64,000 bases of DNA from Cornus controversa (taxonomy: Eukaryota; Streptophyta; Magnoliopsida; Cornales; Cornaceae), in contig CM048845.1 of assembly GCA_026545225.1 (NCBI GenBank), forward strand, positions 32,602,501 through 32,666,500. Direction: 5' to 3'. The notes beneath the pieces are model-generated. The model had not been told where the DNA came from and searched no databases. It was given only the letters and a program-made list of their open reading frames with translations. A program made the position numbers and the translations under genes. Position 1 is the stretch's first letter. Each line of letters starts with the position of its first letter. Positions 55,581 through 64,000 of the stretch are shown piece by piece.

Positions 55581-56136
55581 TCCACATTCTTTATAAGAGT
55601 AATATAATATCCCATTGATACAATTTAATAAGTTTGATTACTGAAACCTGACCATGATTTTTAGTAAAATGTTTATTAAACTATTTATTTTGAAAATTCT
55701 TTTTATAAAAGAATTTGATTCAATGATCATAAGGTTTAAATTGGTTACTCAAGGAAAACAAGATATAAGTAAGTCTTAGGTTGGACAATATTTAATTTTT
55801 TCTTAGGGCTACTTATGGATATTCGATAGTGGAGGGGTTTATATGTAATTATTTAGTAGGATAGTACCTTGTTGTAATTTCTAAATCTTAGAGTGCAATT
55901 ACAATAATATAGTGGTAATTATTGTAATTAATTGGATAGGATAGAGTTATGAGATAATTTAATTTATATCCAATTGGAGCTAGGATAAAGGAAACTCTTT
56001 TGATTCTCATCTCTAGCCCTATAGGTAAGATGGTGTATATATCGTTGCCTCGGGTTTCTATTCTGTAATACAGACGTAAAAAATAATATTTTTGAAATAT
56101 TTTGAGAGACAGCAAGTTTGAGATACAGTTGGGTTC

Positions 56137-56206
56137 CCACAAGCCCAGACCATCATTTGAAGGGTCACGAGCCACAAGCCCAGACCATCATTTGAAGGGT
56201 CACGAG
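56137..56206 (+). repeat. Perfect 35-bp tandem duplication
   Basis: CCACAAGCCCAGACCATCAT and the 15 bases after it occur twice without a mismatch (56137-56171, 56172-56206), so the duplication is recent. Confidence 0.95.
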
Positions 56207-56300
56207 GTGAAGCTTCACTTGTGTTCAAGGCCAAGAAATAAGAGTGTTCTCATGTACGATCAAAAAATCGTCTAAAGGTACAAAATCCTTTTCAGTATTT

Positions 56301-57269
56301 ATTGATTTGATAAAAAAAAAAATCACAAGAAAAAGATTATGGAAAAATAAAATTTAAATTGCTTCCGCTTTCCTTCATTTACTAACATCAAGAGTAATGA
56401 TACAACCAAGTTTAATGATTCAAAGTCAACACAAGGTTTCTCACAAGGGGTGGCAGACATAGAACCCAACCCACCACCACCTCCTTTGTATAACATTGCT
56501 CCTAAATTAAACACGACTTCCATTACTCATTTAGCATTTTTCTAAGGCGATTTAGCCCTCTGCCACAACTCACAATCTCAATTTACTCTTCATGCAAGTA
56601 CGAAACAAACACATTACCTTATGGTGCTCTCAGAAAACAGAAAAGGCAATGCTTTCACAATGACTCAGACTAATGTTTTCCGCGCCATCGACCTCTAGCA
56701 CTAAACATTATGCCGGAGGGAAGGGGTGGAAAATCACTAGTGCAAGCAAAATTCCAGGCCTCAGATAAAGTCATGCATGGAGTGTACTTGAGATAACCAC
56801 AAATTCTATAACTTAAACCAGCCAATTGATCGCTGATATTGCAAATGAATCAATATAATTAGACTAACTGTACACAAAATATACACAACTTTTCTCGGAA
56901 CATGGAGGGAACTGTCAAAATCAATCAACATTTTCATGTCTCCTCTGCCATTTATCTTTCTTCTCTTTTTCCTATTGCATTTAACAGTAAATACTTATGC
57001 TTCCTTTGGTAAAGAATGGATAGTTATCCTTTATTTCCCTCCCCCTTCTGTCTAGTTCTGAACAGATGGAAAATGTCACTAGAAGGGATGCCTAATTCAT
57101 CCTTCCTTCCCCTCCCTCTTCCTCTTCCTTCTACCAAACAATGGGAACCTGCACATCTTTCCTCTCTCCCCTCCCGGCTGCTCTTCATACCCTCTTACCA
57201 AACTAAGGCTTGTGTGGAAAAAAAATTAATTTCCAAGCTATACCACTATACAAACACCATGCTGGATTT
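56301..57269. other. Intergenic, 3' flank of the carrier gene
   Basis: Nothing recognised apart from the probable 3' untranslated region of the minus-strand carrier gene. Short open frames (56323-56523, 57016-57285) look like chance or shadow frames. Confidence 0.5.
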
Positions 57270-58470
57270 TCATTTCGCTCTCTGAGGCTCAAAATTATAA
57301 CCACGTCTATATACAACTCGGGACAGTTGATCATAGCCCGCAAGAACTCCAGCCCCTGCAACACCAAGAAGCATGTTTGCAGTAACCCCTCGAAACAGTG
57401 CATTGAAACCCTCAAGGCGAATGATTTCACGGAATGCATGGACTGCATTATCATACTTCACGGACTGTCCAGAAGTTAGCATCATCCTTCGTCGCAGTGT
57501 GTCAAAGGGATAGGCACAGACCCCGGAAACTGTTGTCACACTCCAACCCAACAGGAAACTAGCAAAGAAATTGTCCTGCAAAATTGAATCGGTAATGAAT
57601 ACTCTACCTTGGAATTTGGTCAGTGAGATGTCACAGGAAAATAACATGAAATTTCTTTGTATACAAGATATTCTTCAACCAACAAACACTAGCTAAATTG
57701 GTAAGGGTGACTTAGGTAGTGTGTTGTCTTGACTTCTAACTTTCAAAATGAAGTACTTATATTGTAGAAAAATTAAAAGAAGAGAGGAAAAAGTACACTT
57801 CAGGCAAGAGACTTGGACACATGATATTGTTTGTGTTAATTAATTTCCATAAAAGCTTGTAAGAAGCCTCAATCCAATATTCAACAATCATCTGACCAAA
57901 TTAATTATTAGTACAAAAAACATATATATTTAGTACTGAATGCTTCTACTAAGATGCATCATGTTGTGGGATCTACGGCAAACTACACATGCTGTTCATC
58001 CCCAAGAACCAACGTTCAGGCTAAAGACATACAAATGGAAATTTTTGGAGAGACAAACATCTCAAGTACGAAGTATCACAAAGTGAGGTAAAGGCATTTA
58101 CCTGAAAAGGCCCAACCAAAACAATAGGCTTCATGGTATCATAGATACCAAAGTACATGCCTCTGTAGAGAGTAATTCCAATGATTGAAACCCCAAATCC
58201 CCTATACAGGCCTACAATTCCATCACTTGACAAAGTTTTACGGTAAACATCTAGTAGCCCTCTAAATTGGCGTTGACCATTAAGTAACTCCTTTGCATCA
58301 GTACCTAGACGGGTACGTGCATAATCCAAATGATACAGAAATAATGATGTGGTTGCTCCTGCAGCACTTCCTGAAGCAACATTTCCAGCAAACCACTTTA
58401 TGTAACCATCTTTCTCTTTTGAGCATCCAAAGAGGCTCCTGAAGTAACCTTTAAATGCGAAATTAAAAGC
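57270..58470 (-). CDS. ER-ANT1: ADP/ATP carrier, ER-ANT1-like (last two exons)
   Basis: Mitochondrial-carrier family protein exchanging ADP and ATP; the closest type, from memory, is the plant ER-located ER-ANT1. The penultimate exon (58470-58102, acceptor CCGTAG, donor CAG|GTAAAT) encodes [55 protein letters not shown] and [20 protein letters not shown]. The last exon (57575-57270, acceptor TTGCAG) encodes [40 protein letters not shown] and [19 protein letters not shown], then the stop. The nucleotide-carrier signature RRRMM and two PX[DE]XX[KR]-type repeats (LDYARTR, YPFDTLR) are intact, with no stops. The roughly 80-residue N-terminal exon is not in the window. Confidence 0.88.
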
Positions 58471-58889
58471 CTACGGACAAACCAACAATGTTTCTTCAGT
58501 CATACCACTTCACAACATGCTTGCAGAACACACTGATAACACAAACAATCTATCATTGAAAGGAATTTCTATTTTCTAACAAAGGAGTAAAAAATTTTAA
58601 ATTGACATTACAGAACAATCTGAATCAGTTATTCAATGATATTTTTTATGTGAGTTCAACAATTTACAATATGTGATGCCAATAAGCGGTTGGGGCATGA
58701 ACCTATAGCTTTTCGAGAGAGAGAAATTCATGCATGCAGATAAAAAGAAAAAATTAGAGAACGTAGGACAACAATGTGAATAATTTCACTAAACATCAAA
58801 ATCACAAGTGGAACAGATTGCATTTAGTTTTTTTTATGCCAGCCGTGAAGCTGATGCAGGATGGGAAGTGGACCAAATTGTTAATTTCA

Positions 58890-59124
58890 CTAATGTCGTG
58901 AATACAGCAAATAGTCAACTATTCCTTAACTAGGTGCATGATTAGCTATTCCTTAATTAGGGGCATAATTTCTGTTTTCCTAAACTGACGCTTTCCTTAT
59001 TTTATGTTCTTGAGAACATTATATATTCTGATTGTAATCATCCTTTGAAGAATTGAAATAATCAGTCTATTCTTCTCTCACTCTCTCTAAGATTTCTCTC
59101 TCAATTAAGTTTATAGTTTTGACA
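58890..59124 (+). repeat. Copia LTR end with primer site
   Basis: The sequence up to ATAGTTTTGACA is followed without a gap by TGGTATCAAAGC (59125-59136), a tRNA-iMet type primer site. CT-rich sequence near the end is LTR-like. The left limit is a guess. Confidence 0.45.
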
Positions 59125-59160
59125 TGGTATCAAAGCAGGTTTATCATATCCTACTCTAAA

Positions 59161-59250
59161 CTCGTCTCGAATCTCAAGATCAACTCGTCTTGAATTTTCG
59201 GATCAACTCGTCTCAGATCTCCTGATCAACTCGTCTCGGGTTCTCGACAA
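59161..59250 (+). repeat. Four imperfect 23-bp tandem units
   Basis: CTCGTCTCGAATCTCAAGATCAA-type units occur four times (CTCGTCTYRRRTYYTC..ATCAA), the last shortened to 21 bases. They lie between a primer site and a purine tract, in what should be retroelement internal DNA. Confidence 0.85.
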
Positions 59251-59312
59251 CTTCCTATGTAGTTTCAAGTTGGACACTTCAGGAAATCTCAGTGTACCAA
59301 CTTGAGGGGGGG

Positions 59313-59616
59313 TGTTGGAGAATATCATTATAGAGTGATTTAAGCCTTGATAGAATATTTGATTGGAGTGATTCATGGAAGTGATTTTAGGAATCCTCCA
59401 TCAATATATTTTTCATATTTATCATGTGTATTCTTTCACCTATAAATAGAAGTGATCATTGTAAACAAAATCAAGAGAGAATATAATGAAAGTGATGTAG
59501 CCCTTTGGACTTTGTGTGCCGATGTGCCTTGGATTTAGGCCGTAGTGGCCAAACCACGTTATATTCATGTGTTCTTCTTATTTAATTTCTCTCTTCAATT
59601 TTATTTTTTATCAACA
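59313..59616 (+). repeat. Copia LTR (304 bp) flanked by both purine tract and primer site
   Basis: TGTTGGAGAATATC...TTTTTTATCAACA. Upstream lies CTTGAGGGGGGG (a 3' purine tract); downstream lies TGGTATCAAGTG (a 5' primer site). A CTATAAATAG box at about 59441 is the LTR promoter. Confidence 0.8.
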
Positions 59617-60015
59617 TGGTATCAAGTGTCAAGGTTAAAATTGGAGACCTAACGTGAATTTCTTCTTCTTCCTCTTTTTTTTTTCTCTATTCTTCTAGTT
59701 TATGTCTTTCTTTTTTTTGTCTAGTCGGCTTTTATTCTTTTTCTCTCTGTCATTTGGACAGAGATGACCTAGAACCCTAGGTCCCAAAAACAAAACAAAA
59801 AACAGACCAAAACAGTGTCTCTCTAAGTAATTCTAACAGAGATGACCCGAAAAAAAAGTATTTTTCTTCTTGATTTCATGTTCAAAATTATGTAGTTCTC
59901 TCGCTTGAAACTTGTACTCGGATTGTCTCGTCTTCACTATCATGGGTGACAATACCTACACTATTCCTCTCGGTTATATGATCTAGATTCGTCTCGAATC
60001 TCATTGTCCTGGATA

Positions 60016-60790
60016 TCATGGGTCGTTGTGGTCGTGGTTTCAAGAAATGTATACATTGTGGCCGCACCAACCATTCTGTTGATTATTGTTGGGAACTCCA
60101 CGACAAGCCCGCATAAACAAATCAAGTTACGGTTAGAGGGGAAAACTCTAACTCCACAACTGAGGAATATGGTCTTATTCCCAAGGCAGAGTATAATTCA
60201 ACTATCAAGCACATTAATTTTCCATCCACCTCTACAATCACTTTGTTTGGTTCAAGTAATACTTGTCTTTTTTCCTCATCCAGTACATCTTAAATTATTG
60301 ATTCAAGGGCCTCCGACCACATGACAGGTAACTTTTCCCTTCTTTCTATTTTTTTCCGTACTTCCTCTTCCTCGTTTGTCACGATAGCTAATGGTACTAA
60401 ATCTCCAGTCTAGGGAATTGGTACTGTTAGCACACCTAGTCTGACCTTCTCCTCTGTTTTGTACCTACTTCAGTTTCCCTTTAATTTATTATATGTTACT
60501 AAACTTACCTCTACCTTAAATTGCTCAGTAATGTTTTATTCTTACCACAATGTCTTTCAGGATCTAAAGATGAAGAGGATTATTGGTGGGGGCTTTGAGA
60601 AGTCGTGGTATTTAGTGTCAAGTTACATATTCTTAGGATTGACAATGCTCTTGAATATAAAGAAGGTACCCTTCAGCAATTTCTTGAGTCGAGGGGTATC
60701 AACCATCAAACTTCCTGTGTTGATACTCCTCAACAAAATGGAATTGTTAAAAGAAATAATGGGCACATACATGTGATGGTGGCTCGGTAG
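60016..60790 (+). pseudogene. Ty1/copia gag-pol fragment (element C)
   Basis: The plus strand encodes a zinc knuckle, CIHCGRTNHSVDYCWELH (near 60049), then a protease in which the active site reads IIDSRASDHMTGN; the family has DSGASDHM, so Gly is replaced by Arg. FVTIANGTKSPV, TFSSVLYLLQFPFNLLYVTK and FQDLKMKRIIGGG follow. After a deletion the integrase core resumes with FSVKLHILRIDNALEYKEGT and CVDTPQQNGIVKRNNGHI and stops near 60790. Most of gag and all RT are gone. It lies 0.4 kb downstream of the 304-bp LTR and its primer site and probably belongs to it. Confidence 0.8.
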
Positions 60791-61834
60791 GCGTTTGTTT
60801 GGATCTTCTAATTGTTGGCTTGGATATGGTGAGATGGTTTGGGGTTTTGCAATAGTGAGGGTTAGGGTTTGTTTGGTGAACGTAATAGTGGCTGGAGTTG
60901 CACAGCTTGATCTAACGATGGAGGATTTTGGGTTAGGGTGTGGGCTGTTACAGTGGCAGAGGAAGGTGATGAGGACGTGACAACTAGGGTTAGGGTTTTG
61001 CAGGATGGTGAATGGTTGTGATGGATGGCGTGGTTAGGGACTTAGGGTTTAGGGTTGGTGGTCGACGATAACAGATTTTGGTGGTGTGGGGTTGTGCAAT
61101 TGGGTCTTGCAGCTCTCATAAATGGTTTGATGATGGTAGGTTTGTGACAGCGGCAAACAGGTATGGTTTGGGTAAAGGTCTCGGTTTCAGTTGATGAACA
61201 GTAACCGACAAGTATAAGATTGTTGTGAACAGTGGGTGAATACTTTGCTCTGAATAAACTTGGATCTCACTTTGTACTTAAATCTTTCGCTCTAGTACCA
61301 AACGGATGAAGGACTGGAAGAGGACATGAAGGGGGTGCTCCGATATTAGAAATTGATTGAGAATGAGAGAGAAGAGAAGAAGAAGAATAAGGGAGAAGAA
61401 GAAGAAGAAATAGGAGGGAGCTAGAAATTTGTCAGTATATTCAATAATCATAAAAGTGTTTTCTCAATACCACAAACCATATATATATATAGGCGTCAAG
61501 GAAAAGACCTAATCAAATCCTACTACCAAACATAAAATCCTAAAATATTAAATTTCTAAAATATCCTAAAATTAAAACATTATTAAAATAATAATATATA
61601 AACAAAAATTCCTAATTCTATGTATCTCTTCCACGTCTCCAATAATAGATGCGGGTCATGTGTACTTCAAGCTCTCAAGCCATGCTTGTTCTCCATCAGA
61701 AGCCTATACTTTTTTCATTATAATATTGTACAATCTACTGAAATCAACTAAGGATCACCCAACTGTTCAACTTGGCTACAAAATTTTCACCCATTATATC
61801 TATATTCTAATGTCAACAATTACTTAACAATTAA

Positions 61835-61967
61835 CATAATAGCCGTTACACAACAATCTGGAGGGGTCTGGCTTTAGTTACATCCCAATTTATCAGCCAT
61901 CAAGTAATTGGTATCAACTGTTACAAAAGACCATAATGGGTCAGCCAATTATGTAACGTCTATTATG
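61835..61967. mobile_element. Small MITE (133 bp)
   Basis: Inverted ends CATAATAGCCGTTACACAA (left) and, reverse-complemented, CATAATAGACGTTACATAA (right), with two mismatches in 19 bases. No clear target duplication; non-coding. Confidence 0.6.
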
Positions 61968-64000
61968 CTGGGGAAAAAAAAAAAAGTCATATCAAATATC
62001 ATGTTGACAAAATATGATCAAAACATATGTATCATTGACTTTTTAGTGGGTTTCTATTAATTACATAAATTCATGGCATCAAAATCGATAACAATTTCCA
62101 TTGCCCCTTAGCCATCCCGATATTGTTACACCACAACCACGACCATTACATAACCCAATATGCAATTTAAAAACATGATTTTAACTTCCACTTTGTCTAA
62201 GGCTATTTCACATCCTAGGATAATCTCAACATAGCAAATTTTCTAAGATTCATACTGATGGGTTTAGCTATTAACCTGACATAACCTCCATTTAGGTATG
62301 GACCAGCAAAACAACACAGGTGTAGTTCTTTTAATAAATGTATTAACACATATATACATCTTCACCTCATATCAGTTTCAATGCTTAAGAAGTTTTACAC
62401 ATAAGGCTTGCAGTCATTAAGAAAGTGGTGGAGTAAAATGCATGATGAGATAAGTAAAACAGGTCGAATTTTTTATGTTAAGTCCTCTTTTCATGTACTT
62501 ATACCATGTGCTGAAATGTTGTACTCATCTCCAAGTCACTCAGGATAACCTCATTTTTTGGGGTGAGTTTCTGTGGGCCTGAGAAAATAGTCTCTTTCCT
62601 AACCACTTCATTTTTCTTCTTTCCTCTCCTCTTTAAATAAACCAAATTGCAGCAAGGAGAGGACTTTTAAAACTTCCTCTTATCTTTTCTTCTCTCGCTG
62701 TTAATTAAATGGTGTGCAACAGTCTATGATAAACCCAGGAGTTCGATAGGGACAGTGATGATTTAAAAGGAATTGCAATTTAATTACAAGGTAAGCAATA
62801 AAGGCATGCATATGGTAACCAGTGGTTATATGTATTCTTGTTCATTCTTAGGGGCCTGTTCTTTCTACACGACCTCAGAGATGGAAGTAATGCAGTAGGT
62901 GGAAGGCCAGTTCAGGAAACATCGAAGAAAAATCTATTTAAATAAGAACCGTTACTCCTGTATTATTAACACATGATTCCATGCAAAGTTTGCAAACCAG
63001 CTTTCTGTCAGATGCATGCAATGCAGCAGCAGTGGTTAATGGTTTTTTACACAAACAGTCAGCTTTCATGTCTTATTTGGTGTATATCAGAAGACCATAA
63101 TACAGGAATCTTTAGCAGAGTATCATCTTAAGTAAAAATAACTTTGCGAATTTTTTTTACTTTATACATATATGTATCAGCCACGGGATTTGGATTTGCT
63201 TACTTCATATATCAAGCTCTGTTTTTCTTTTAGCCAGTCAAAATTATCAAGCTCTGTTTTCATTTTAGCCCGTCAACGTTATTCTTTATTTAAAAACCAC
63301 CAAGTTATAACCCATAACCAAAGATAAAATTGCACCAGCACATCAATGTCAAGGTGGTTCACAATCACAGACACCACAATCCATGCTCACTTCCACACAA
63401 AAGCAGCTTAGGATAAGGCAAGAGATGAATATTGGAAAAGAAAGGAATATTGGAAAAGAAAGGAAATTCATAGATAGTAACCCAGTCTTCCAACACGAAA
63501 ACTATGTTTCCTCTCAGTCTAACTCTCAAGAATATAACTAAGAATTGTTTTATTACATGACAACTCATGATGTTCATATCAATCTATTATGCGCCTCTGC
63601 ATCTAGCATTTGGTAGACCTCACACAATAATTGTCCTAGCTCTACCGTATCTCTTGTTACATTTCTTCTAGAACAATCACAAACACTTTTGATTATGGAT
63701 CTACTACCAGAATTTCAATGCATAATCTCAGCATTCAATGCGTATTCCTAAATAATCTCATTTTTCAATTATTCAACCATTTTATTTTACCAAGTTTAAT
63801 GTTAGCCAGATTAGTCAATGTTTTGTATGTTTCAATGCATCAACAAGATGTTATTTGTAACAAGTATTTTGTTGGTTGGTTAATTGGTCACATCTTATTC
63901 ATGAAATGGGTTGGATTGGCATTAGTTTGGATGGAAAAATTATTCTATTAGATTGAATGTACTTATTCGATCTGATTAGTACCTTGTGTCAGAATGGAGA

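Larger units (their letters stand above)
55368..56300 (+). repeat. 3' LTR of copia element A
   Basis: Starts TGTTGGGATTTTGTGCCC directly after the purine tract. The right limit is unclear; it probably runs to about 56300 (CTTTTCAGTATTT). It contains a 41-base foreign snippet (55540-55580) and a perfect 35-bp tandem duplication. Confidence 0.55.
58471..64000 (-). other. Probable first intron of the carrier gene
   Basis: The exon at 58470 starts with a clean acceptor and the gene needs one more upstream exon, which I cannot find before the window end, so the intron would exceed 5.5 kb. It holds copia LTRs and a gag-pol fragment (58.9-60.8 kb), a G-rich then AT-rich stretch of possible retroelement origin (60.8-61.7 kb; a degenerate GCTCTAGTACCA at 61291), a MITE (61.8-62.0 kb), and otherwise unremarkable AT-rich DNA to the end. 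Confidence 0.5.

Noticed and set aside
60840..61060. Several GGGTTAGGGTTTAGGG-like words resembling plant telomere repeat
   Set aside because: They are irregular, interrupted and few, in G-rich retroelement-like DNA, and do not form a tandem (TTTAGGG)n array.
1..64000. CRISPR arrays, bacterial operons, Shine-Dalgarno sites, rRNA genes
   Set aside because: Nothing of this kind; splice sites, plant LTR elements and codon context identify eukaryotic nuclear DNA.

Overview
The window is plant nuclear DNA, most likely from a eudicot. The evidence is intron-bearing plant genes (an ADP/ATP carrier closest to the plant ER-ANT1 type, and an F-box protein), plant-type LTR retrotransposons primed by tRNA-iMet and tRNA-Asp, and AT-rich intergenic DNA full of microsatellites. 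Most of it is nested and decayed transposable elements. No array, operon or intact novel system is visible. Gene models and TE families come from reading motifs by eye; no database was searched.

Layout. 1-3.4 kb: 5' part of a minus-strand Athila/Tat-type Ty3 retrotransposon (gag, tRNA-Asp primer site, 1.5-kb LTR) that landed in an exon of a DnaJ-like gene copy. 3.4-8.6 kb: a mosaic of broken gene fragments (DnaJ, an ALOG-domain piece, unidentified exon-like stretches) followed by the end of a Helitron helicase. 8.7-11.8 kb: a dead minus-strand LINE carrying a Tourist-like MITE. 11.9-12.2 kb: remnant of a pyrroline-5-carboxylate reductase gene. 13.7-15.1 kb: a 200-bp TRIM-like element with a perfect target duplication, then an F-box gene with one frameshift. 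15.3-20.4 kb: a PIF/Harbinger DNA transposon with both of its genes (transposase and Myb-like) recognisable but broken, apparently nested in a MITE.

21.9-49.5 kb is a stack of chromovirus-type (Ty3) and Athila-type elements inserted into one another. Its core is a 13-kb minus-strand chromovirus with gag, protease, RT, RNase H, integrase and chromodomain remnants and a CCATA target duplication. That element is itself hit by two Athila-type solo LTRs and a TRIM. One of its LTRs carries about 500 bp absent from the other, including an open frame that looks like a pararetroviral protease. 49.5-56.3 kb: a Ty1/copia remnant split by a complete but dead copia element (TTGTG target duplication, 251-bp LTRs). 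57.3-58.5 kb: the last two exons of the ER-ANT1-like carrier on the minus strand. Its first exon is not seen, so the rest of the window is probably its large first intron, holding copia fragments and a MITE.

The only plausibly functional host genes are the carrier and, with reservation, the F-box gene. The insertion order can be read from target duplications and interrupted homologies, which makes this a good locus for reconstructing TE history.
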